DNA of 64,000 bases from Pseudomonas sp. StFLB209 (lineage in GTDB: Bacteria > Pseudomonadota > Gammaproteobacteria > Pseudomonadales > Pseudomonadaceae), in assembly GCF_000829415.1 (NCBI RefSeq), contig NZ_AP014637.1, positions 5,535,001-5,599,000 on the forward strand, given 5' to 3'. Position numbers and translations under genes: made by a program. Of this stretch, positions 52,506 to 60,376 are shown one piece after another (within the stretch, counting starts at the first letter, position 1; every line of letters begins with the position of its first letter). The notes under the pieces are model-generated. The model was not told where the DNA came from, searched no databases, and saw nothing but the letters and a program-made list of their open reading frames with translations.

Positions 52506-53566
52506 TATTCCAAGCCCTGCGATACCTCTGGGCCTCGAGTCCGGCAATTGCTTGCAGCTCGAACAGGTTTGGGTGGTGTTTCTCTCGCTAACAACCTTGA
52601 AAACCGTGCCTGCGTGATCGCATTTGTATTCCAGCATGGTTTTCAATTGGCCCCAGCCGGCGTCCAGCACCGACTTGGCCATCCTGGTTTTCGCGAGTTT
52701 CAGTGAGCTCACATCGCCTACAACAATGACGCCACAACGCGCTACCAGCACAGTGCTGAACTTATGCAGGCAATCCTTACGGCGGTTCGCAATTTTGGCG
52801 TGAAGCGCCCGCACACGGGCCTTCTTGCCGGCGCGCTGGGCCGTGCCCAGGGCTCTTTCCAGATCCCGGTAGAACCTGCCGCTTTCAAGGCGATCACCGT
52901 CGCTGCAGGTGACCGTGGTTTTCAGTCCGAGGTCGATACCCACCGCGTCCTGGCCTGGCGATAACTGGCGATCGACCTCGACCACGACGTTGAAATACCA
53001 GCGCCCACGGGTGTCCTCGTTGAAGCTACCGGACCTGAATTTAAAGCCCGCTAGGCCGTAGCTGTCCCAGACCTTGAAGTGCTGTCTGTTGAAGACGACC
53101 TGGCCGTTTTTCCAGACAGCAGCGCCGGCCTTGAGGGGCACCCAGCCCAGGCTGCGCCGAGCGCCGCCCGAGCAGCGCCAGCGTAGCTGGCGCTTTTTGA
53201 ACTGCTTGCGCCGTGTGACATATTCGTCGGCAACAGCCTGCACCGATTGGCTGTGCAGTCCCAGGTCTTTGCCGGCCCCGTTGGTGTACTTGTGAATGTC
53301 GAACGCCGACAGAAAACGACCACGCTCACGAATCGTGCGACTGCTCAACTCGTTTACGTAGTTCCACACAAAATTCACAGCGCGAGACGCTTCACGCAGC
53401 TGCGCTGCGTGCTTGTCTCGCACTCGAATCTTGAGGGTTTTGGTCGCTTTCATTTCAGTCATGAAACACAGAATAGGGGCGGTTTTTGGGGTTTTAACCC
53501 CTATGATCGCTTCGCGGTGGCGCTTTCATCCCCCACCTGAAGGAAGGGGCTTTTCGCGCCAGCTTG
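52375..53566 (-). mobile_element. TnpB element 4: tnpA-less, inside a REP hairpin
   Basis: The 1,192-bp element runs from TTGACATCC (52375) to a left end that reads CAAGCTGGCGCG on the minus strand after TTTAC (53567-53571). It is about 98% identical by eye to element 5 across its length. No tnpA trace. Removing it rejoins TCGCGGCT (52357-52364) and AGCCGCGA (53581-53588) as the two arms of one REP hairpin with a 24-base loop, so the element entered the loop. It starts 57 bp past fecA. Confidence 0.92.
52392..53462 (-). CDS. tnpB: TnpB-family protein with relocated RuvC glutamate (element 4)
   Basis: 356 residues. RuvC-I Asp177 (VGIDLGLK); at the RuvC-II position VIVVGDVSS has Gly249-Asp250 instead of Glu; Glu293 in VVSERNTTQTC; zinc-finger Cys300, 303, 324, 327; RuvC-III HDRDVNAAKNIL with Asp332/334. 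About ten residues differ from element 5 (for example Thr43 here, Ser there). Intact frame, start MTEMKATKTLKIRV or the second Met. It ends VGIPAL* within the right-end hairpin. Confidence 0.9.
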   Translation of the reverse strand: MTEMKATKTLKIRVRDKHAAQLREASRAVNFVWNYVNELSSRTIRERGRFLSAFDIHKYTNGAGKDLGLHSQSVQAVADEYVTRRKQFKKRQLRWRCSGGARRSLGWVPLKAGAAVWKNGQVVFNRQHFKVWDSYGLAGFKFRSGSFNEDTRGRWYFNVVVEVDRQLSPGQDAVGIDLGLKTTVTCSDGDRLESGRFYRDLERALGTAQRAGKKARVRALHAKIANRRKDCLHKFSTVLVARCGVIVVGDVSSLKLAKTRMAKSVLDAGWGQLKTMLEYKCDHAGTVFKVVSERNTTQTCSSCKQLPDSRPRGIAGLGIREWTCCGCGVTHDRDVNAAKNILALGHERPIVGIPAL

Positions 53567-53782
53567 GTAAACGTGAGTTCAGCCGCGAGCCTTTGCGAGG
53601 TAACCAAAGGCAGCTTTTGGCCGATTGCAGCCATTTCTCATCAAGCGTTTCAAAAAATTCCTATTGGCAAACACTCCCCGCGAAACGCTCCTGCACGCCA
53701 GGATGTTGCCTAGATATCTTCATCAACCAGCAGGAGCCCGACGCCCGTCGAGCCCCTGCCGCACAATCGCAACCTCTAAACC

Positions 53783-54052
53783 TCAGCCACCCTCACCCAC
53801 TCCAACCCCCTTCGGCAAATGCTCGATCATCTGCTCAAGCATCGCCTGGGCCTGCGCCACCAGATGCACCGCAGCCATCGCCAGATTGCGTTGTTGCCCA
53901 TGCAGGCTGTCGCCACATTCATAGGCCGTTGCATAGGCGCAGGACAGCACGTCCCAGGCACTGTTGAGCTGGTCTTCGAAAGAGATCAGGGTCGGGCCAG
54001 AGTCAGGCCGAGTGGTTGATGCAGGTGGGTCGGGTACAAGCTTCATAGTCAT
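53783..54052 (-). CDS. Small Pseudomonas protein (DUF6124/DUF3077-like)
   Basis: 89 residues from the ATG at 54052 (GAGG 7 bases upstream): MTMKLVPDPPAS, then RPDSGPTLISFEDQL, a helical middle (AYATAYECGDSLHGQQRNLAMAAVHLVAQAQAMLEQMIEHL) and a Gly-rich tail. The KLVPDPP start plus one long helix pair is a pattern I associate with small Pseudomonas-only families such as DUF6124 or DUF3077; the exact family is uncertain. Function unknown. A decayed relative lies at 40971-41147. A conserved leader-like segment lies 200-380 bp upstream. Confidence 0.65.
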   Translation of the reverse strand: MTMKLVPDPPASTTRPDSGPTLISFEDQLNSAWDVLSCAYATAYECGDSLHGQQRNLAMAAVHLVAQAQAMLEQMIEHLPKGVGVGEGG

Positions 54053-54257
54053 GGCAAACCTCTTCATTGATAGAGTCCACCACCACTTCCGCGGCCAAGC
54101 AGATTGGGTGGCAACAGTACAAGGGTTGGCCGACCGGATGAGAGGGCAATCCGGCACACCCGAAGGTGTCCCTTGCACAGTTGCCATAAAACGCGAGCAC
54201 GGACGAACAGCATCCGCACGACATCTCAAGCGACTGCACCCTCAATTCCATCACTGG

Positions 54258-54430
54258 GCGGCCAAGCCCTGCCGCATATCTGTGCGACGGGAAGCAGCCT
54301 AGTGAGCGAATCGAGCTGGCGCAAGCGGTCGGGATTCTCTCGGAAATTTCACTCAAACAAAAGGGAGGCGTCTTGCAATCAGCTTGCAGATCCGACCGAA
54401 ATCGCCCTACAGATCACGACTTTTCGCACA
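54258..54430 (-). repeat. Conserved leader-like segment, copy B
   Basis: Counterpart of 41150-41330, sharing GCGAATCGAGC, GGCGTCTTGCAATCA and CAGATCAC blocks in the same order. It lies upstream of the small protein gene at 53783-54052. Confidence 0.55.
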
Positions 54431-54553
54431 AGTGCAGTCAGCCGCCCCACCCTGCCCTTATAGCCATCAGTCATCTACCCATTCGAAATCGGCGGTTGAC
54501 CCATCCGGGCTCAATGCCTACCGTGAAGTGCCTTTTTCCTGTCTGAGCCGTCA

Positions 54554-55732
54554 ATGATTCACCGTCCAAAACTCCCCTCTACCGTCTACCTGCTGGCCTT
54601 GACGATCTTTTCGCTGGTCACCGCCGAATTCATGATCGCCGGGATGATGCCCGCGCTGGCGCAGGCCTTCTCGGTCAGCCTTGCCCAGGTCGGCAACCTG
54701 ATCGCCTTCTATGCCTTGGGCATGGCGCTGGGTGGGCCGCCGGTCACGGTGTTGCTGCTCAGCCGTGGCTTCAGCAACAAACGCGCCCTCACCGGCTTGC
54801 TCGGTGTGTATGTGGCCGCCGGTGTTCTCGCGGCCACCGCGCAAAGTTACGAAGTGCTGGTGCTGGCGCGGGTGATCATGGGCGTGTCCAGTGCGGTGTG
54901 TATTGGTTTGTGCATGACGGTCTGCGCCGAGCTGGTCGAGGTGTCGGAGCGTGGCCGGGCCGTGGCAGTGGTGCTGGCCGGGTTGATGCTTTCACCGGTC
55001 GCCGGCGTGCCAATGACCGCCTGGGTCGAGCAGCATCATGGCTGGCGCGCCAGTTCGTGGGCGGTGGTGGTGCTGGCGTTGTTGTGCACGGCGCTGGCGG
55101 CGGTGCGATTGCCGCACAGCCAACCGGGCAGCGAATCGGGCCTGGCGCAGCAGTGGGCGGCGCTGCATAACCGCAGTTTATGGGGCGCGTACATCACCAG
55201 TGGCTTGATCATCGGCGCGACCTTTGCGGCGTTCAGTTACTGCACGCCGATCCTGATCGAGGAAGTGGGTATTGCCCCTGGGCATGTCGCGCCGTTGCTG
55301 GCGCTGTACGGGGTGGCCAATTTAGTGGGCAATATGATTGTCGGGCGTCTGGCGGATCGTTACACGCTGCCAACCCTGGGCTGGGGCCTGGCCTTAATGG
55401 TGTTGGCACTGGCCGGTTTTGCGCTGGCGGGCGATCAGTTGTGGCTGAACCTGGGCTGTTTCATCCTGCTGGGGCTGACCGGTGTGGCGCTTAACCCGGC
55501 GATGGTGGCGCGGGTGATGCGCGCCGCCGAGCCGGGGGCGCTGGTCAATACGCTGCATACCTCGGTGATTACCGCCGGGTTGGCGTTTGGCAGTTGGGCG
55601 GGCGGCGTGGCGATTGATGGCGGTTACGGGCTGCGCGCACCGCTGTGGGTCGGTGCGCTGATGGCTTGCCTTGGCTTGCTGAGCCTGGTGCGGCCGTTTG
55701 TGGGGTATCGGCAGGCGAAGCTGTGTTCGTGA
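54554..55732 (+). CDS. MFS transporter, drug/sugar efflux type
   Basis: 392 residues with about 12 helices. The LPSTVYLLALTIFSLVTAEFMIAGMMPALAQAF start and VLARVIMGVSSAVCIGLCMTVCAELV are typical of the DHA1 group (AraJ, Cmr/PbuE-like). A long N-half/C-half linker follows RLPHSQPGSESG. The substrate is unknown. Single-gene unit. Confidence 0.9.
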   Translation: MIHRPKLPSTVYLLALTIFSLVTAEFMIAGMMPALAQAFSVSLAQVGNLIAFYALGMALGGPPVTVLLLSRGFSNKRALTGLLGVYVAAGVLAATAQSYEVLVLARVIMGVSSAVCIGLCMTVCAELVEVSERGRAVAVVLAGLMLSPVAGVPMTAWVEQHHGWRASSWAVVVLALLCTALAAVRLPHSQPGSESGLAQQWAALHNRSLWGAYITSGLIIGATFAAFSYCTPILIEEVGIAPGHVAPLLALYGVANLVGNMIVGRLADRYTLPTLGWGLALMVLALAGFALAGDQLWLNLGCFILLGLTGVALNPAMVARVMRAAEPGALVNTLHTSVITAGLAFGSWAGGVAIDGGYGLRAPLWVGALMACLGLLSLVRPFVGYRQAKLCS

Positions 55733-55810
55733 ATCACCGCGATGGTCTTTCGCGGATGAGTCGGCTCTCATCAAACAAGACCACAACCCGTTGATTTGCA
55801 AGGAATACAC

Positions 55811-55870
55811 CGTAGGAGCGGCTTCAGCCGCGAAGGCTTCCCGGCTGAAGCGGATCGCCGCCCGGCCGGT
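55811..55870. repeat. REP units GTAGGAGCGGCTTCAGCCGCGAAG and GCGGATCGCCGCCCGG
   Basis: Two adjacent palindromic units downstream of the MFS gene, matching those at 8862, 23368 and 30602. The rest of the gap up to 56011 shows only further weak copies (GCGCGACAGC repeated at about 55894 and 55951). Confidence 0.7.
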
Positions 55871-56011
55871 CTTACGGGGTTGCGTGTTTGTTGCGCGACA
55901 GCGCGGCGCCGAGGCGGCGGGCGATCTCCTACAAGGCTCCGTGTTTGCTGCGCGACAGCACTGTGTCAGCGACAAAGCGGCCCATCCCACCGGGTTTGTG
56001 TCGTGCACACC

Positions 56012-56172
56012 TCAAACAGGCCTGTCGGCCACCCTCGCATTCCACTGTTCCCGGTAGCGTTCGCGCCAGCCGGGGCTGCCTTTGTCGAGCCACTCCAGGG
56101 TGGCTTCGATGCTGATTTCGCTGATCAGGAAGTTGTCGATATGGTCGGCGATGCGCTCTTCGCTCAGGTGCA
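56012..56172 (-). pseudogene. SMI1/KNR4 gene, 3' part displaced by element 5
   Basis: 53 codons (HLSEERIADHIDNFL, EATLEWLDKGSPGWRERY, ending VADRPV) plus a partial codon. Joined to 57364-57826 across the element, the gene is 624 bases, exactly 208 codons, with the junction reading GYLDL-LHLSE. This part has no start of its own except an ATG made at the element edge. Confidence 0.85.
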
Positions 56173-56303
56173 TTGACATCCTCCCCGCCCTAAAGGGCGG
56201 GGATTCCCACAACTGGACGCTCATGCCCGAGCGCGAGAATGTTCTTTGCGGCGTTGACGTCGCGGTCGTGGGTGGCACCGCACCCACAACAAGTCCATTC
56301 CCT
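56153..56303 (-). ncRNA. Predicted TnpB guide-RNA 3' region, element 5
   Basis: Right-end hairpin CCCCGCCC/GGGCGGGG, then GGATGTCAA and the guide TGCACCTGAGCGAAGAGCGC, the SMI1/KNR4 sequence downstream of TTTAC. The guide plus motif matches the reconstructed empty site exactly. The 5' limit is unknown. Confidence 0.55.
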
Positions 56304-57363
56304 TATTCCAAGCCCTGCGATACCTCTGGGCCTCGAGTCCGGCAATTGCTTGCAGCTCGAACAGGTTTGGGTGGTGTTTCTCTCGCTGACAACCTTGAAA
56401 ACCGTGCCTGCGTGATCGCATTTGTATTCCAGCATGGTTTTCAATTGGCCCCAGCCGGCGTCCAGCACCGACTTGGCCATCCTGGTTTTCGCGAGTTTCA
56501 GTGAGCTCACATCGCCCACCACAATGACGCCACAACGCGCTACCAGCGCGTTGCTGAACTTATGCAGGGTATCCTTGCGACGGTTCGCAATTTTGGCGTG
56601 AATCGCCCGCACACGGGCCTTCTTGCCGGCCCGCTGGGCCGTGCCCAGGGCTCTTTCCAGATCCCGGTAGAACCTGCCGCTTTCAAGGCGATCACCGTCG
56701 CTGCAGGTGGCCGTGGTTTTCAGTCCGAGGTCGATACCCACCGCGTCCTGGCCTGGCGATAACTGGCGGTCGACCTCGACCACGACGTTGAAATACCAGC
56801 GTCCTCGGCTGTCCTCGTTGAAGCTACCGGATCTGAATTTAAAGCCCGCCAGGCCGTAGCTGTCCCAGACCTTGAAGTGCTGTTTGTTGAAGACGACCTG
56901 GCCGTTTTTCCAGACAGCAGCGCCGGCCTTGAGGGGCACCCAGCCCAGGCTGCGCCGAGCGCCGCCCGAGCAGCGCCAGCGTAGCTGACGCTTTTTGAAC
57001 TGCTTGCGCCGTGTGACATATTCGTCGGCAACAGCCTGCACCGATTGGCTGTGCAGCCCCAGGTCTTTGCCGGCCCCGTTGGTGTACTTGTGAATGTCGA
57101 ACGCCGACAGAAAACGACCACGCTCACGAATCGAGCGACTGCTCAACTCGTTTACGTAGTTCCACACAAAATTCACAGCGCGAGACGCTTCACGCAGCTG
57201 CGCTGCGTGCTTGTCTCGCACTCGAATCTTGAGGGTTTTGGTCGCTTTCATTTCAGTCATGAAACACAGGATAGGGCGGTTTTATGGATCTTAACCCCTA
57301 TGACCGCTTCGCGGTGCCGCTTTCATCCCCCACCTGAAGGAAGGGGCTTTTCGCGCCAGCTTG
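56173..57363 (-). mobile_element. TnpB element 5: tnpA-less, inserted in the SMI1/KNR4 gene
   Basis: The 1,191-bp element runs from TTGACATCC (56173) to a left end reading CAAGCTGGCGCG on the minus strand after TTTAC (57364-57368). Removing it restores a continuous SMI1/KNR4 frame with no gained or lost base, so no target duplication was made, as expected for IS200/IS605-group insertion. This fixes the exact ends and the target motif TTTAC. About 98% identical to element 4 by eye. Confidence 0.95.
56190..57260 (-). CDS. tnpB: TnpB-family protein with relocated RuvC glutamate (element 5)
   Basis: 356 residues, same layout as element 4: Asp177 in VGIDLGLK, Gly249-Asp250 in VVGDVSS, Glu293 in VVSERNTTQTC, four zinc-finger cysteines and HDRDVNAAKNIL. 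Changes from element 4 are scattered and mild (Ser43, Lys126, Ser151, Ala184, Ile220, Thr231 among others), none at putative catalytic sites. The frame is intact, consistent with recent activity. Confidence 0.9.
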   Translation of the reverse strand: MTEMKATKTLKIRVRDKHAAQLREASRAVNFVWNYVNELSSRSIRERGRFLSAFDIHKYTNGAGKDLGLHSQSVQAVADEYVTRRKQFKKRQLRWRCSGGARRSLGWVPLKAGAAVWKNGQVVFNKQHFKVWDSYGLAGFKFRSGSFNEDSRGRWYFNVVVEVDRQLSPGQDAVGIDLGLKTTATCSDGDRLESGRFYRDLERALGTAQRAGKKARVRAIHAKIANRRKDTLHKFSNALVARCGVIVVGDVSSLKLAKTRMAKSVLDAGWGQLKTMLEYKCDHAGTVFKVVSERNTTQTCSSCKQLPDSRPRGIAGLGIREWTCCGCGATHDRDVNAAKNILALGHERPVVGIPAL

Positions 57364-57826
57364 GTAAATCCAGGTAGCCATTGAACGAGTCCGCCAGCAC
57401 CACGTATTCATCGCCTTGCTGGCGGCGGCCGGTCCAGGCCGGCAAGCCGGCGACCATCGCGCCCACCTCCTGACGCCCTTCACGCAGATCGAGCAGCAAC
57501 ACGCTGGCCCCGCCATCACGACCGATAGGCAGCAGGCCGGTGGGTGGATAGCCGTCCTGTTCGCGCAGTTGTTCGAGTTCAAAGGGGTTGGACTCGTATT
57601 GCTCGGTGGGGTCCAGGCCATACAGCGCGAAGCTCATCAGTTCTTTGTCGCCATTGCTCAGGGTGGCGATGACATCGTATTCCAGATAGCCGCCGTTGCA
57701 GGTTTTCAGGAACTGGCGGTAGTCGTCGGGCAGGCGGGCGCCAAGACTGCTTTCCAGTTGGGCGATGGCGTCGTCGGTCGCGCCTTCGCGGGTGTCGTCG
57801 AGGATGAGGCCGCGGTACTCGGTCAT
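57364..57826 (-). pseudogene. SMI1/KNR4 family protein, 5' part interrupted by element 5
   Basis: 154 codons of a SMI1/KNR4 (SUKH) protein: GATDDAIAQLESSLGARLPDDYRQFLKTCNGGYLEY, TGLLPIGRDGGASVLLLDLR and VLADSFNGYLDL. The frame continues into the element for 12 codons (PSWREKPLPSGGG region) and stops, so a slightly altered 167-residue protein could still be made. SUKH proteins are often immunity proteins of toxin systems, but no toxin gene is adjacent. Confidence 0.88.
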
Positions 57827-57865
57827 AGGTGGGCTCGTTATGAGTGTTGTATGGATTTTGATGCC

Positions 57866-57893
57866 GCCTTCGCGAGCGAGCTCGCTCCCGCAC
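57866..57893. repeat. REP-like palindrome TTCGCGAGCGAGCTCGCTCCCGCAC
   Basis: Palindromic core GCGAGCTCGC between the SMI1/KNR4 start and the dehydrogenase stop; same type as 13127-13149. Confidence 0.65.
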
Positions 57894-57905
57894 GGCCAAA
57901 ACCGG

Positions 57906-59153
57906 TTATGCCAGGCGAAACGGTGCCGTGTCGATCTGCGCAGGCTGGCCAGTGACCAGGCTCGCGGTCAATTCAGCACTGGCGCAGGCCAGGGTGAAGC
58001 CCAGTGCGCCGTGGCCGACATTGAGCCACAGATTGCTCAGCGGCCCTGCCCGGTCGATGATCGGTTTACTGCCGGGGGTCGCCGGTCGCAGGCCGGCCCA
58101 AGGGTTGGCAGCGGCCAGCTCAAGTGCCGGGAAGACCTCCAGCGCCTGGCGCTTGAGCTGTGCGATACGTTTGGGGTCAACCACCGCGCCGGGTTGCCCC
58201 ATGTCGACCATCGCGGCGATGCGCAGTTCATCGCCAAGCGGTGCGTAGACCACCTTGCGTTCGGCGTCGGTCACACTCAGTTCGGGGTGTTTGAACCCGG
58301 CTGGCAACGCACACGTCAGGCTGTAGCCGCGCAAACCGTACAACGGCAGCGACAGCCCCAAGGGCGCGGTGAGGCGCAGGCTGTCCAGGCCGGCGGCGAT
58401 GACAAAAGCGTCGGCTTCGACATCCCCGTCAGGCAAACGCACCGCGGCAATCCCGGCGCCGCGACGGACCAGCTTCAGGATCGGCTGGCCCAGCAGTACC
58501 TGCACATTGGGCAGGCCCTGTAGCATCGCGAACAGGCTTTCACAGAACAGGCGGCAATCGCCGGTGGCCTCGGTCGGCGTGTAGATGCCGCCCGCGATGG
58601 AGGACGCCACAGCGGCCAGCGCCGGTTCCAGCGCCAGGCACTCGGCCGCGTTCAGCAGGCGTTGGTCGCTGCCCAGTGAACGCTGGTACTCGACGCCCCT
58701 GGCGGCGGCAGCAAGGCTGCTGATGGTGCGATGCATCACCAGTTTGCCGGTGCGCTTGAGTTTGAATGGCAGGTCGTGTTGTGCCAGCAGCTCATCCAGC
58801 AACTGGCGGCTGTGCATCGACAGCTGGAGCATTTCCCAAGTGGTCTGCGCCACCTGGCGGCGGTTGCAAGCCTTGAGAAAGGCGTAGCACCAGCGCCATT
58901 GGTCCGGGTCCAGCCGGGGCCGAAAACGCAGCGGCGAATCGGCGCTGAGCAGCCAGCCCGGCAGCTTGGGCAGCACCGCCGGGTCGGCCAGTGGGGTCAC
59001 GAAGTCATAACTTAACTGGCCGCCATTGGCGAAGCTGGTTTCCCGCGCCACCTGTGGCTGGCGGTCGATCAGGGTCACTTGCACGCCTTGGCGGGCGAGA
59101 TACCAGGCGCTGGTCAGGCCCACTACGCCGGCGCCGATGATGATTACGTGCAT
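57906..59153 (-). CDS. D-amino acid dehydrogenase (DadA-like FAD oxidoreductase)
   Basis: 415 residues, the usual DadA length. The N-terminal FAD motif is VIIIGAGVVGLTSAWYLARQG, followed by ETSFANGGQLSYDFVTPLADP, typical of the small DadA subunit. The C-terminal WAGLRPATPGSKPIIDRAG and NVGHGALGFTLACASAELTA are family hallmarks. Expected reaction: oxidative deamination of D-amino acids, passing electrons to the respiratory chain. A divergent LysR gene 97 bp away is the likely regulator. No alanine racemase is adjacent, so this is probably a paralog of the main dadA. Confidence 0.9.
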   Translation of the reverse strand: MHVIIIGAGVVGLTSAWYLARQGVQVTLIDRQPQVARETSFANGGQLSYDFVTPLADPAVLPKLPGWLLSADSPLRFRPRLDPDQWRWCYAFLKACNRRQVAQTTWEMLQLSMHSRQLLDELLAQHDLPFKLKRTGKLVMHRTISSLAAAARGVEYQRSLGSDQRLLNAAECLALEPALAAVASSIAGGIYTPTEATGDCRLFCESLFAMLQGLPNVQVLLGQPILKLVRRGAGIAAVRLPDGDVEADAFVIAAGLDSLRLTAPLGLSLPLYGLRGYSLTCALPAGFKHPELSVTDAERKVVYAPLGDELRIAAMVDMGQPGAVVDPKRIAQLKRQALEVFPALELAAANPWAGLRPATPGSKPIIDRAGPLSNLWLNVGHGALGFTLACASAELTASLVTGQPAQIDTAPFRLA

Positions 59154-59231
59154 CTCTCACCTCCTGTTATGACCCGGCCGATTGTGAGCCGATGGCATGC
59201 CCCGGCGCCAAGGCGTATAACGGCAGTATCC

Positions 59232-59246
59232 ATAACCTTTGGTAAT
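59232..59246. promoter_or_regulatory. Candidate LysR operator ATAACC-TTT-GGTAAT
   Basis: A near-perfect inverted repeat (one mismatch) directly before the LysR GTG start, in the 97-bp divergent promoter region. Position suggests autorepression and control of the dehydrogenase gene. Confidence 0.5.
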
Positions 59247-59250
59247 ACGC

Positions 59251-60114
59251 GTGCGAACACGTCACATCGAGATTTTCCGGGCAGCACATCGCACCGGGTC
59301 GCTGACCAAGGCCGCCGAGTGGCTGTGTATCTCCCAGCCGGCGGCCAGCAAACTGCTCGCCCATGCCGAAGCGAGCCTGGGCTTTCGGCTGTTTGATCGG
59401 GTCAAGGGGCGCCTGCAACTGACCCGTGAAGGTGAGGCGCTGGTGCCTGCGGTTGAGCGGATGTACCGCGAACTCGAAGAAATCAAACGCCTGTCACGCA
59501 GCCTGCGCGCCAACCCACAAGGCCAGCTCAAGCTCGGTTGTATCCCGACCCTGGGCCTGAAGGTGCTGCCGCGCACCCTGGCCGCCACTCAACAGGCCAA
59601 CCCCGGCGTAACGCTGGAGCTGACCACCGCGCACAGCGAGCAGCTCGCCCAGGCGCTGCTGACCCGCGAAATGTCCATGGCGGTGGTGTTCAACCCGCGC
59701 CCCTACCCTGGCTTGAAGGCCATTGAAGTGGGCAGCATCGAGCTGGTCTGCGTCGATGGTACGAATGCCAGAACGCCGGTCGCGCTGGATCAGCTCGACC
59801 CGGCCAGAGTGATCGCCCTGCCGGCAGAAGACCCGCTGGGCACTCTGGTCCAGACCCTGCTCCCCGAACAAAACAGCGCGCTCAAGGTGCAGACCTATTA
59901 CGTGGCCTGCGCCCTCGCCCAGTCCGGGGCCGGTGTGGCAATCATCGATGAACTGACCGCCCAGGCGTTGCTGGAGCCGGATCAGCATGCGCGGGCGCTG
60001 CTGCCGTCAGTCCGTATCAGCGTGGCGGTGCTGGTGCATGAAGCGGCAGTGCTGTCGGTGCTGGAAACGCAAGTTCTGGACCGGCTCAGGGCCGTACTGC
60101 AAGCGCGAGACTGA
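59251..60114 (+). CDS. LysR-type regulator
   Basis: 287 residues from the GTG at 59251; a TTG four codons earlier is less likely because relatives begin M-R-T-R-H-I-E-I-F-R-A. Helix-turn-helix: HIEIFRAAHRTGSLTKAAEWLCISQPAASKLLAHAE. The effector domain includes LKLGCIPTLGLKVLPRTLAA. It resembles LysR regulators of amino acid or opine catabolism, and the divergent dehydrogenase supports control of D-amino acid use. Confidence 0.9.
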   Translation: MRTRHIEIFRAAHRTGSLTKAAEWLCISQPAASKLLAHAEASLGFRLFDRVKGRLQLTREGEALVPAVERMYRELEEIKRLSRSLRANPQGQLKLGCIPTLGLKVLPRTLAATQQANPGVTLELTTAHSEQLAQALLTREMSMAVVFNPRPYPGLKAIEVGSIELVCVDGTNARTPVALDQLDPARVIALPAEDPLGTLVQTLLPEQNSALKVQTYYVACALAQSGAGVAIIDELTAQALLEPDQHARALLPSVRISVAVLVHEAAVLSVLETQVLDRLRAVLQARD

Positions 60115-60376
60115 TAAATCCAGCCGTTACCTCTGTCGACACACACATTCACCCAAAAGTGTATAGAACCAATGTGCCATCACTTGGTCTGTGTTGAGTC
60201 TCCAGCGCCAGCAAAGCGCCATTACCGCAATGATCAGGCGTGAGGCGGTGTTGTGCCTGCTGCCAGGCGCGGCGCAGGACATTGAGCGTCATGAACGCCT
60301 ATTCGATAAGAAACCGCTCTGCCACCCCGTTAAACCTTCAGGGGTTTGCACTCCGGGCTCCATTCAGGAAATCAAC

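Noticed and set aside
3764..57826. The Fic, SUKH, NADAR and TnpB genes as one defence island
   Set aside because: They are scattered over 50 kb among metabolic genes, two are broken, and none is arranged with the partner genes expected of a defence operon.
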